Position numbers and translations under genes: made by a program | Source of the DNA: Glandiceps talaboti | Lineage: Eukaryota > Hemichordata > Enteropneusta > Spengelidae | Length of the DNA stretch: 64,000 nt | Assembly: GCF_964340395.1 (NCBI RefSeq) | Contig: NC_135550.1 | Location: 24,518,676-24,582,675, forward strand | Direction: 5' to 3' | Notes under the pieces: model-generated | Database searches by the model: none | What the model saw: only the letters and a program-made list of their open reading frames with translations | Told to the model about the DNA's origin: nothing | Part shown: one piece after another, positions 1 through 9,795 of the stretch | Numbering within the stretch: the stretch's first letter is position 1 | Layout of the letters: the number at the start of each line of letters is the position of its first letter

Positions 1-271
1 AGATTATCACAATGAACTTTGCATCATTATATAGATTTCACAGTTCTTGAACTTCTACATACACAAACTGTATCTTACAATCAACCCTATCACTATTGAT
101 CTCCAAAAACCTACTGGGTAAATATATTTATTTCACTGGTTACATCCATCCCATTCCACTGCCTCACATTTCAACCCGAAAATTCACTTACACGTACTCT
201 ATTACAATCATACCTGCTGCAGATGTAGATTTTATTATTCTAAATTAAATGTACCTTTGTTTTAAGCTGAT

Positions 272-337
272 GGGGATGGGGGTGGGGACAGGGGCATGGC
301 AGGAGTGTGGGCAGGGACGGGGGTGGGGGGCAGGGGT
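272..337 (+). other. G-rich tract, possible G-quadruplex
   Basis: About 66 bases of plus strand are made of closely spaced runs of three to six G (for example GGGGATGGGGGTGGGGACAG). Runs of this density meet the usual four-tract G-quadruplex pattern. If the minus-strand gene is transcribed through here, its RNA would be C-rich. Function is unknown. Confidence 0.45.
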
Positions 338-1216
338 TTAAAATCCTTACATATTATTTTTTTAATATTCAGAATAGTAAGCTCAATATGTTGATACATT
401 GATCAGTACAGGTAAGAAGCTATATTGACTATAATCACAAATTAATGCAGACATGGTAAATCAGCTATATCACTAGAGAAGCTAAATTACCGGCATATAA
501 TCAGAAAAATGTAGAGACAAGGTGAATTACCTGTATAAGTAAAGGAAATACACAGAAGCACTGCCAAGTTATATATCCTACTAATACCGGAAGTCTTCCT
601 TTGTGGGGATGACATGATGATGTTAATTATACAACTGTATCCCCATCACTTATTTTCACATATACAAATGTATACACTGTATACACATGCAAACCAGCGA
701 GTCACATTGACTGGTTATCAGATACAATGTGATATTATCAGAGATATCAGATGACAAGCTAAATTCACTATAGACAAGTACATTTACAAACAGATATCAA
801 GTCTTAGACAGATGAGTGTTGTAATGTTTCTTGTAGAGGTGTTATTATATCATGTATACAGAAATACAAGCATAAATTCTGACAATATTTCAAGTCATTA
901 CATAATTCACCAAAATCTTGTTGTTGATGCTACTGTTATGTGCAACCGAATGATGAAATAAGTGTGCATATCCATATACATGTACTGACAATCTTTCAAG
1001 CTGAATAAATGTCTTTTTTCAAACTGCAACATTTATGTATCTTATTCTAACTGAACTTTTGGCTTTCTAAAATTTCCTAATATCGCTGTTGTCAATATTA
1101 AAGTGACTGACACATAATCAACATATTCTGCATACTCCTCTAGAAAAAGAGCTGCCATGTGTAATATGAAACACAGGTAGAAGTGATGGCGCAAAACAAA
1201 TCTCTAATGTACTGAC

Positions 1217-1229
1217 AGGTCAAAGGTCA
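1217..1229 (+). promoter_or_regulatory. Perfect DR1 nuclear receptor element
   Basis: The sequence reads AGGTCAAAGGTCA: two exact AGGTCA half-sites separated by one A. This is the consensus site bound by RXR heterodimers, HNF4 and COUP-TF type receptors. Both half-sites are exact, which is rarely expected by chance in 64 kb. Whether it is used, and by which gene, cannot be seen. Confidence 0.4.
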
Positions 1230-1399
1230 GATCTGTAGTCGTGATTTCTACTGTACATCCGGATGAGGATGTAAGCTGAATAAAATGTGCACCCACTCTA
1301 ATATTCTTCACAGCAGTGAGATGGAAAAAAAAATCGAAGAAGGAATTTGATATATAGAGCAATGGCACATTATTGTTAGCTTTTTGTAAGCAAAGTTCA

Positions 1400-4300
1400 C
1401 TCAGAATGTTGAATGGTCGTTGTGGTAGTGATTACGGAGTGGGTAAATTTACTTGTTATACTTACAATGTACTGTCGACTATGTTTTGGCTAGTAAAGAC
1501 ATTTTCGACCATATAGTCTTTTAGTGTTGGTGACCCTAACATTATCTCAGATCACTGTCTTATTTCATTCTCTATTGTTATGTCAGATGTTTTTGTAGCG
1601 CAAAACACACCTCATGTTGGTTTTACAGAGGATGTAAATTGAGTTGATTATGTGTACAGGTGGTGTTTGCAGTGGACAGCCGATTACAAATGTAGAATCA
1701 ATTCGAATCAGAACAGGTTTAACAGAACATAATTACCAATTTGTCTCGTTGTCAAGATGACAATGAAATCCTTAATTCACAATTAAATGTTTTGGTTAAT
1801 CATATCGAAAGCTGTGCGTCCCAGATGCGTAATAATATCAGAACATGGAGTGAGTCTAGCACCTACACTGATTACAAGGATAATAATTTACCTTGGCTTG
1901 ATGAGGAGTGTGCCGTTAAGAAGACAGAGTTTTATAGAAATTTTAATATTTTTAGAGGTGAGAAAAGTAGTGTAAACAGACAAAATATGATAACCTCTCG
2001 ATCAAATTACAGAACCACACTGTGAAATGCTCGGTTTAAGTACAATGAGGAACAGACATCTAAATTACTCTCTCTACGTACGAAAAATGCTAAAGAGTAT
2101 TGGAAGCTGTTACGTAGCGCTGTGTGTAAAAAGGATGTAAAAATTTGTATGTCTGATTTTGCAGAGTTTTTCAGTGATGTTAATAATCCAGATGATATTT
2201 TTCACAGGGTTGACAATGATATTGATTTTAGATTTGACCGTTTTGTTCGAAACGAAACACAGGCTATGTTCGGTGAACTTGATATTACGTTAGAGGAACT
2301 TATGTATGCTATAAATCAGTTGGGTAATGGTAAAAGTGCAGGACCAGATAAGATTTTGAATGAATTCTTAATTCATGGCACTCCGACTTTATTATCTGTG
2401 TTACATGCGTTATTTAATATTATTTTTGATAAAGGATACTTTCTTGAACTCTGGTCTTTAGGAGATATTATACCATTACATAAGAAGGGTAGTGTACATG
2501 ATGTGGGAAATTATCGTGGAATTACTTTACTTAGCACCATTGGCAAATTATTTATTAGAATTCTAAATAGCAGACTTTCGCGATGGGCCAAACATTATTC
2601 AGTTTATATTGAGGCACAAATGTCATTCAGAAATGGTATGGAACAATTGATAATAATTTGGTACTGCATGGTCTAATAACACACATTCTAAATAGTGGAA
2701 GGAAACTTTATTGTGGTTTTATTGATTTTACAAAGGCGTTTGATTGTGTGGGAAGAGACAATCTTTGGTATAAATTAAATGTAATTAAGCTTGGAGTTTG
2801 CTTAAGATCATTATGTCTATGTATGAAGCTGCAAAATCTCAAGTTAAATTTAAAAATACGTTTAAGTAGTGAATTCAGTATACATACAGGTGTTCGGCAA
2901 GGGGAATGTCTCTCGCCCTTTTTTGTTTTCTATGTTTGTAAACGACATTGAAGATGAGTTTGTACTAAACGGCAGTGAATGTATTGATGTTGATTCCTTC
3001 AAGATTTTAATGCTACTCTATGCAGACGATATCGTTATTTTTTCTGAATCTGAGAAAGGTTTACAGTTTACAGAAAGGCTTTCATATTTTGTTTAATTAC
3101 TGTCAGAAGTGGCGTTTAAAGGTAAATGTTTTGAAATAAAAAATTATGATTTTTAGAAGGGGTGGCTCCCTAAGGCAAAATTTGCGTTTTATGTATGGTG
3201 GACAACAGTTAGATATAGTTAACAAGTTTACATACTTTAAAGGGATTGTGTTTACCCCAGGTTGATCGTTTACAGAAACACAAGTGTTAGCTGGACAAGC
3301 CCAAAAAGCGATATGCTAGTGTTGCCAATTCTGCACTACAGTGCTGAAGTTTGGGGGTTTGCACAAGCTGATGCTATTGAGCGGGTTCATCTTTCATTTT
3401 GTAAGAAACTTATAATGGGTGTAAAACAATGTACTCAAAATGATTTCATTTATGGAGAACTGGGAAGAGTTCCTTTTTGTATTTTATGTTTAAACAAGAT
3501 TCTAAAGTTTTGGCTAAAGATTTTACATAGTGACCCAAGTAAGTACATTAAAAGAGTTTATAATCTTCTGTTATCTGACATGCTTCTCCACCCTAATCGA
3601 TTCAGTGGGCCACTCGTGTTAGAAATCTTTTATCGGAGTTAGGTGTTATGTATGCATGGTTACACCAAGGAGTTGTATTTATTTCTTTAGTTAAGCAGAG
3701 GCTTTCAGATAACTTTTTACAAAACTGGACTGCCAGAATTAATGATTCAACTAGGGCAAGACTCTATCAACATTTCGACACATTTGATTTCAAGCCATAT
3801 CTAGACATTGTTACTACCGATATCCCTTGTTTTCGACAGGCATTAACAAGGTTAAGAGTTTCGTCGCATAGATTTGAAATTGAATCTGGCAGATGGTATA
3901 GACCTGTTAGAAAAGCTTTAGATGATAGAGTTTGTAGACATTGTGAACTTTTGGAAGATGATCAATATCATTTCATTTTAGTTTGTTCGAGATATACTAA
4001 TTTAAGAAAAGATTTAATTCCTGAATATTTCTGGAAGTTTCCAAATATGTTTAAATTTGTTCAATTACTTAATTCATGCAAAGAGAGACAAACAAGAAAT
4101 CTTGCTATCTTATTTACAAAGCGTTCAGAATTAGATTTGACAATCATTAACTATTTATATATTTTTTTATTGATTGATCGATTGTGATTGATTGATTGAT
4201 TTATTTATTCAGTCATTTTTACATAATGTGTAAATAATTCCCAATTGTCTATTTGTGTCAGCTGCTTTTGTTTTATGTTTTTATTTGTCATGTATGTTAT

Positions 4301-4460
4301 GTTTAATTGTATTTTACATATGTTCTGGCGTTTTCCTGTGATATTTCAATGTAATATTTTAATGTATATATTGTAAATATTTTAAAGATACTGGACATTG
4401 TGTGAGAAGAGCCTTTGGCTCAAAAAATTATCGAGTTTAAATAAAGTCATTGTCATTTTT
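1400..4460 (+). mobile_element. Decayed APE-type LINE retrotransposon, 5'-truncated
   Basis: A degenerate non-LTR retrotransposon. At the left (about 1430-1575) are remnants of the apurinic-type endonuclease, including a VDYVLAS-like string and, after a frameshift, the SDH motif at about 1547-1555. An in-frame TGA lies at 2023-2025. Reverse transcriptase pieces follow in alternating frames: GKSAGPD near 2330, FIDFTKAFD near 2719, GVRQGECLSP near 2890 and the YADD box at 3019-3030. A C-x2-C-x8-H-x4-C zinc motif lies near 3935-3990, just inside the 3' end of the coding region. At least three frameshifts and stops show that it is dead. The 3' region has a GAGCC-TTT-GGCTC stem-loop at 4409-4421 and an AATAAA at 4440. 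Third codon positions are T-rich, unlike the neighbouring A-rich LINE. The clade is not assigned. Confidence 0.85.
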
Positions 4461-4576
4461 ACCTTCTCACAACCTTGTTGGGGTTTTAAACATGCTGTTG
4501 TATAGTTTCTCTGTTGTTACGTATTGTTATTTAACTGGTCAAGAGACCCTAATGCAATAAATTGAATTGAATTGAA
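4461..4576 (+). mobile_element. LINE 3' tail fragment with AATTG repeats
   Basis: A short unit follows the first LINE and ends in GAGACCCTAATGCAATAAA and then ATTGAATTGAATTGAA. Tandem short repeats after an A-rich 3' end are typical of LINE 3' termini. It is either a second, nearly fully truncated LINE or the true 3' end of the element before it. No coding part remains. Confidence 0.5.
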
Positions 4577-5095
4577 TACTTCTTTACATAGTTTTATGAT
4601 AATTACAATTTGTATATGGTCTTGCATTGAATTTACTCGTGAAAAGAAATTCCTTTGGTCGATGCACTAAAAGTATATCTACCTATTGTAAACACACTCA
4701 ATCATGCACGTCTTACAATGGACGTGGTTCATATGTGAATAATCTTGCTTGCAGCCGTCGATCAGATCAGAAGAGAGTCGCTACTTCCTCATGTATGCAA
4801 GCAGGATCTAGGAGCGAGGGTGCTTGTCTCGCGTCGTGAATACATCATACAACTTCTACAGGTCAATGAATTTATCTATCGCAGCAACATATCAAGGTGT
4901 CCACATAAAATGTTTATTCACAGACCCTCCACAAACGTAGGTGGAAGGTCTATGGTTTATTAAAAGATGTGATCGTGTGAAATTACACATTCTCAATCAA
5001 AAGTGTGTACAATGCTGTACGCGGAAGTAAACGTACACACTGCACAAATTCAACTCATATCGTGCATGCCGTGGATGCAACGTTACATCACTCAC
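4577..5095. other. Probable start of intron 1 of the minus-strand gene
   Basis: This lies between the LINE tail and the splice donor of the minus-strand exon. The short open frames here show no domain, and no further exon was recognised. Confidence 0.4.
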
Positions 5096-5249
5096 CTTGT
5101 TTGTAGAAATAGATAACTCTGACAAACGGCGACTGTTTGAATTCCTTAAAATCTCTTGCGGGCAACTTGTTGAAGAGACTAACAGCAGTGGCCAGGGAAA
5201 CCAAACCTGACACAAATACACACACCAACCATACTCGTAGTGCTGCCAT
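5096..5249 (-). CDS. First coding exon of an unidentified secreted or ER protein
   Basis: Reading the minus strand from the ATG at 5249 gives 51 codons plus one base, ending in the exact consensus donor CAAG|GTGAGT at 5096/5095. The protein starts MAALRVWLVCVFVSG and continues as a hydrophobic core ending near A22, which is a classic signal peptide. A soluble stretch follows (SLFNKLPARDFKEFKQ, then SPFVRVIYFYKQ). The ending resembles the first beta strand of thioredoxin-like ER proteins, but that is only an impression and I do not recognise the family. Later exons were not found between here and position 1. The LINE at 1400-4460 lies antisense, presumably in its first intron. A second LINE lies about 90 bp upstream of the ATG. 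Codon quality, signal peptide and donor together make a real exon likely. Confidence 0.65.
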
Positions 5250-5339
5250 CTTCCGACTGGAACGGTCAGTCTATATCTAGATTGTGCACCTGAGATTGTG
5301 TTACAAATTGGGTCATACCATTATTTGCTGGGGGTAAGT

Positions 5340-7675
5340 AAATCGATCTTTGAAAGTGCGTGAGACATATATACTATCACAAATAGAGCTTGCAGATGAA
5401 AACGAACATGTACAAGATTTCTGGCAGAAGATAAATTCTATCACAAATACCAAAGAAAACAACAAATTGAAAGAAATCCCGCACACTATATGGACTAAAC
5501 ACTTCCAACAAATTGGCAAAAATAACACTACCACACCGGATAGAATACAAGAAATAGAAACACAACTAATACAATTAGAAAATGAAATGGAAAACAATCA
5601 TGAATTAAATAAACCAATAACACTATCAGAAGTGGTACAAGTGACAAGATCAATAAAAAATAATAAAGCAAGTGGACCAGACGGCATTCCAGGAGAACTA
5701 GTAAAATACAGCAACATCAAAGTTAAACAAGCACTGACACAAGTATACAACAATGTACTAGATACAGGAATCTATCCAAAAATATGGAATACCAGCGTTA
5801 TAACCCCAGTACACAAGAAAGGAGACAGGACAGACACAAACAACTACAGAGGTATTTCAGTTGGTAATGTGATAGCTAAATTATTTAGTATGATCATTAA
5901 CAATAGAATATCAAACTATCTGGAAAGAAATAACATCATCCACCCAAACCAAGCAGGTTTCCGACGCAAACATAGAACTATCGACCATATTCTTACACTA
6001 CACACTATTATAAAGAAATACCATTCAAGAAATAAGAAAATCTACTGTTGCTTTGTAGACCTCAAAAAGTGTTTTGATACAATTTGGAGGAAAGCACTAC
6101 TCTATAAATTACTATGTAACAACATCAACGGAAATGTATACAACATAATGAAAAACATGTACACCAATATGAACTTCATCGTGAAATTAACTGACGTGAT
6201 AACAGAAAAGTTCCAAATTGATAATGGAGTTAAACAAGGCTGTCCACTAAGCCCGACATTGTTTAATATCTTTGTAAACGATTTCACTACCGGACTCGCA
6301 AACATTGAAACAAATGCACCAAAGCTTAATAACAAAACAATCAACAGCCTGTTGTATGCAGATGATATTGCATTGATGTCAACATCCTATGAAGGAATAC
6401 AGAATGCACTGGACTACCTTCATCGATACACAACAGACTGGCGATTGCAAGTAAACACAAACAAAACACAAATAATGGTATTTAGAAAATCAGGATGCAA
6501 ACAAGATACAAGACAATTCAAATGTGGCTTGGAAGAAATAAAAACTACAGAACAATACACATATCTCGGTGTAACATTCAAGACAAATGGCTCTATGAGC
6601 TCCACAGCAACCAGATTGTCAGACAAAGCCAGCAAAGCTGCAAGAATCCAGTCACAGATATATTCGACAAAGATAAACAGTACTAAGATAAAGGAAAAAC
6701 TCATGAATACAACACAGCTACCTATCCTGACATATGCTGGCGAAATATGGGGTGTTCTCCAAAATCAAACAACTTGGGACAAAACAGAAACAGAAAAATT
6801 CCATCTACGTTTTTGTCGCCAAATATTAAATGTCAGCAACAGAGTGAGCAAAATAGGATGCAGAATGGAACTTGGGAGAGAACCACTGATTAGTAGAATA
6901 TACTACTCAGCAATAAACTATTACAAATACCTCAAGACATTAGACAATAACAACTTAGCCTATTATGCAATGAATGACATGGAGAACAATGATTACACAG
7001 GTTCATGGCTAACTACCTTTGAACACAATATACAATTATATAACAGCAAGAATATCAACAATTTAACAAAACAAGAACTATACAACTCAATTAGACAATA
7101 TTATATCAATCAATGGAATGAAAATAACAAAAGGGAAAACTCTAAGTTACGTACATACAACAACTTCAAAAATTCCCTGGAACAAGAAGAATACATTAAA
7201 GTAATGAACAATAAACAACACATCAAAACAATAGCCAAATTTAGATTAAGTTGCCATCAACTTGCCATTGAGAAGGGTAGATATACAAAACCAAAAACAC
7301 CAGTAGAAGACAGACTATGTACACATTGTAAAGAAATAGAAGATGAAAGACATCATCTAATTCATTGTAAATTATATACAAAACAAAGAGAAAAAATGTT
7401 TAGTATTATCACTACCCTCAACTCAAACTTTATAAACTTAGATAGAGGAGAGCAATTTAGATATATACTACAATCAAAACATAAGGATATTATAACCGCT
7501 CTCTACATATACCTGGATGATACATGTAGTCAATAGACACACACTAGAACTACTGTATACTTTAATATTTATATTTCATAGATCATTATTAACTTTATTT
7601 TGTTTAAATACCAAATTAGAAATGTAAAATTTTCTAAACGGCTAAAATAAAGTGTTATCTTATCTTATCTTTATC
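5340..7675 (+). mobile_element. 5'-truncated LINE with intact reverse transcriptase ORF
   Basis: One open frame runs from just after a TAA at 5335-5337 to the TAG at 7534-7536 (about 728 codons from 5350). It carries a non-LTR reverse transcriptase: GPDGIPGEL near 5674, FVDLKKCFDT at about 6052, GVKQGCPLSP near 6226, YADD at 6355-6366 and a YLGV motif near 6562. A C-terminal CTHC...HC zinc motif starts at 7318. The upstream endonuclease domain is missing, so this is a typical 5'-truncated insertion. The 3' end has AATAAA near 7648 and a (TTATC)n tail near 7655-7675. Codons are strongly A-rich (AAA, ACA, AAT). The lack of stops over 2.2 kb implies a recent insertion. No clear target-site duplication was found. 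Confidence 0.9.
5350..7536 (+). CDS. LINE reverse transcriptase (partial ORF2-type protein)
   Basis: Protein of the retrotransposon above. It is the reverse transcriptase half of a LINE polyprotein that would copy the element's RNA into DNA at a nick in the genome. All core polymerase motifs, including the two catalytic aspartates of YADD, are present. The first codon at 5350 is TTG, so there is no reason to think this is a true start; the frame is simply open from the truncation point. With the endonuclease missing, this copy should not mobilise on its own. Confidence 0.85.
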   Translation: MKVRETYILSQIELADENEHVQDFWQKINSITNTKENNKLKEIPHTIWTKHFQQIGKNNTTTPDRIQEIETQLIQLENEMENNHELNKPITLSEVVQVTRSIKNNKASGPDGIPGELVKYSNIKVKQALTQVYNNVLDTGIYPKIWNTSVITPVHKKGDRTDTNNYRGISVGNVIAKLFSMIINNRISNYLERNNIIHPNQAGFRRKHRTIDHILTLHTIIKKYHSRNKKIYCCFVDLKKCFDTIWRKALLYKLLCNNINGNVYNIMKNMYTNMNFIVKLTDVITEKFQIDNGVKQGCPLSPTLFNIFVNDFTTGLANIETNAPKLNNKTINSLLYADDIALMSTSYEGIQNALDYLHRYTTDWRLQVNTNKTQIMVFRKSGCKQDTRQFKCGLEEIKTTEQYTYLGVTFKTNGSMSSTATRLSDKASKAARIQSQIYSTKINSTKIKEKLMNTTQLPILTYAGEIWGVLQNQTTWDKTETEKFHLRFCRQILNVSNRVSKIGCRMELGREPLISRIYYSAINYYKYLKTLDNNNLAYYAMNDMENNDYTGSWLTTFEHNIQLYNSKNINNLTKQELYNSIRQYYINQWNENNKRENSKLRTYNNFKNSLEQEEYIKVMNNKQHIKTIAKFRLSCHQLAIEKGRYTKPKTPVEDRLCTHCKEIEDERHHLIHCKLYTKQREKMFSIITTLNSNFINLDRGEQFRYILQSKHKDIITALYIYLDDTCSQ

Positions 7676-7680
7676 TCTAT

Positions 7681-7806
7681 ATATTCACCACAGGCACTCA
7701 ATCAATGTGTAGAAGAAAAAAAATGTATTGTATGTAAATAAGACTTATTTACATACATATAGTTTTTTTAATCACACACATTAATTCGAGTGCCTGTGAT
7801 ATTCAC
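7681..7806. mobile_element. hAT-like MITE, 110 bp, with 8-bp target duplication
   Basis: A near-palindromic element at 7689-7798 begins CACAGGCACTC and ends GAGTGCCTGTG. Its two halves pair over almost the whole length, with the centre near 7742 (ATGTAAATAAG/CTTATTTACAT). It is flanked by the direct repeat ATATTCAC at 7681-7688 and 7799-7806. Eight bases with T at position 2 and A at position 7 fit the hAT target-site pattern. There is no coding capacity. It lies a few bases after the LINE tail. Confidence 0.75.
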
Positions 7807-7977
7807 AATCACAAGGGCAAAGTAAAATTCAACAGTTAATGCTAAAATGGGTAAGCGCAAGTTTTGACAACGAATATATCTAGAAACGACAATTCCTACT
7901 CAGTGGAAATACAGGACTTGTAAATTTAAGATATGAATGTAATCTTCACCACCTGTTTTTAAAACCCTAGACCAATA

Positions 7978-8108
7978 GGGTGGCCTTAGCTCGAGAATGT
8001 ATGATACCGTTTACTGGTATATACTAATATTATACGCTTACGGGTTTCGACACGTGGAGAAGACGTGTCGAAACCCGTAAGCGTATACACCCAGAGCTAG
8101 GGTGGCCT
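7978..8108. mobile_element. Hairpin MITE, 113 bp, with 9-bp target duplication
   Basis: The element at 7987-8099 starts TAGCTC and ends GAGCTA, with imperfect longer inverted ends. Inside is a perfect 25-bp inverted repeat (8031-8055 and 8063-8087) with a 7-base loop. The flanking direct repeat is GGGTGGCCT at 7978-7986 and 8100-8108. It is non-coding, and the superfamily is not assigned. Confidence 0.7.
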
Positions 8109-8740
8109 AGCCTGAGTTATGTTGCCAGGTGATATAAATGAGTTCCGATTGGTAAAATCTAAACATTTACATAGAGCTTTACAGTTGGTACTTTTGAAGA
8201 TGTTAATTGTTGTTTAGATTGTGATTATATTCACGACTTTTTAGATAGTATATCCCCCAATATTTTTCTTTGTTCAGCCGCCAGCAAAAATACGAGTGAC
8301 CTAGGGGCCTTGTCACTTCGAGTCGCTAAACAGGTAGCAACAAACCCTCAGGTCACGAGTTTTCCTTTATACTTCATTACTGGGGGGAATAATAGAATTA
8401 ACTCAAGCATAATTTAGGAAAGATGTCGTCACGTTCACCGACAAAACTATATAAAAAAAAAAGTATAAGCCACATTTTCGACTGTGCAAAGACAATATCT
8501 TGCATTGTGCATGGTATAAATGTCTATACTTATACATGAATACCTCTCTTAGGCAGAACACCAAAAGACTAGAGCACTGCCGACATTGTGTGGACCGAGT
8601 TCAACATCCCTGCTCGCAAACATTATTTCCAATATCTTTATCACACTGCCAACCCCCTTCAGATCCACTCTTCTCCTCATCACAACTAACTATATTTGTT
8701 CACTTCATGGTTGTCATCGACGATTTAGTTGGTAAGTTTT

Positions 8741-8870
8741 GATATTACTCAATCTGATTAAAATCCGACGTAGATGTCGGCTAATCGTTCATTGCAAAAT
8801 AACGAAGGTAAAATAGCAATGAACGATTAGCCGACATCTACATCGGATTTTAATCAGATTGGATATTACT
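8741..8870. mobile_element. Foldback MITE, 112 bp, with 9-bp target duplication
   Basis: Two 46-base arms (8750-8795 and 8816-8861) are inverted repeats of each other with a single mismatch, around a 20-base loop. The arms begin CAATCTGATTAAAATCCGA. The nine-base direct repeat GATATTACT flanks the element at 8741-8749 and 8862-8870. A 9-bp duplication points towards the Mutator-like superfamily, but this is inference. The near-perfect arms suggest a young insertion. Confidence 0.8.
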
Positions 8871-9700
8871 ATGATTACCGTAAAATTGTGGCGGTGGTGG
8901 GATGTAACAGCGGTGGCAGTGGTGGGATTCGTCGTAAATCACAAAATAATTAAAGTTTATATAACGTGATGAGCCAAAGTAAAATGTGACCTCCGGATCC
9001 ATTTTCTAAAACATGGCCCTCCCCGAGAACTCGTCATATCACACCCCCTCTCCATTTCACGGCCATCCCACAATTACTGAAGAATCAGGTCACGTTAAGA
9101 TTTAGAAACTTGCAATGTTACTCTGCAAACTGTCTCTGAGTACACTAGTAAAATCCAAAGGTGTTATACATGTATTTGGAAAACACCCAAATCAAGCTAG
9201 CTAAGCCTGTTGCATAAATGTGACCCTCCCCAATCCTGTTTTCTAAAAAGTTACCCTCCCCAATTTCACCATGACAACCATATACTTTCCGCATCCTTTA
9301 AACATCACACCTCACACCAAAACCCTAGGCCCTACACGAAAAACGACGGCGGGTTTCGTAATTAGACTATCGATTGAACTGTTCAAAACGTCATTAACGT
9401 GACTCAAAAACTTTTCTATGGTTACAAAATTGACATTTGAGAAAGTGAGTAATAGAAAACCGGTTTTTGCAGATCTCTATATAACCTGAAAGTTTTGATG
9501 TGACATGTTGAATCACCGAGCCATATCCCATTGGTCGTGTATTTTGAAGAACCGTGAATGCAAATTACAAATAGATGTTGGCTTCGCAATTCAGCAAGGC
9601 GACATCTTCTATTGAGGTCTAACCGTACCTGACTTGGAGATACTCAGACAACAGCACTTTGATCATACTAATATGATTGGTTGGATGAATAGATGGATAG
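8871..9700. other. Intergenic DNA with CCCTCCCC-type repeat fragments
   Basis: No gene is seen. Short diverged copies of a phrase like TGTGACCCTCCCCAATC occur near 8985-9050 and 9220-9270. In the other orientation the same phrase occurs near 10400-10460 and 11290-11345, so this is a dispersed local repeat family. Confidence 0.4.
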
Positions 9701-9795
9701 ATGGATCGTTGGTTGGTTGGTTGGTTGGTTGGTTGGTTGGTTGGTTGGTTGGTTGGTTGAACGATTGACTGACTGACTGACTGACTGACTGACTG
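9701..9795. repeat. Tetranucleotide repeats (TTGG)n and (GACT)n
   Basis: About a dozen copies of TTGG/GGTT run from roughly 9711 to 9759. They are followed by about seven copies of GACT from about 9766 to 9795. These are simple microsatellites. Confidence 0.9.

Larger units (their letters stand above)
1..1390. other. Non-coding stretch left of the LINE; no exon recognised
   Basis: AT-rich DNA with no open reading frame worth reporting on either strand. It should lie inside, or downstream of, the minus-strand gene whose first exon is at 5096-5249, but I could not identify a convincing further exon. It holds a G-rich tract (272-337) and a perfect DR1 nuclear-receptor half-site pair (1217-1229), both listed separately. 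Confidence 0.5.

Noticed and set aside
1189-1266. Possible second exon of the minus-strand gene after a TTTATTCAG-like acceptor
   Set aside because: In the required phase it hits a stop after 18 codons and shows no recognisable protein sequence.
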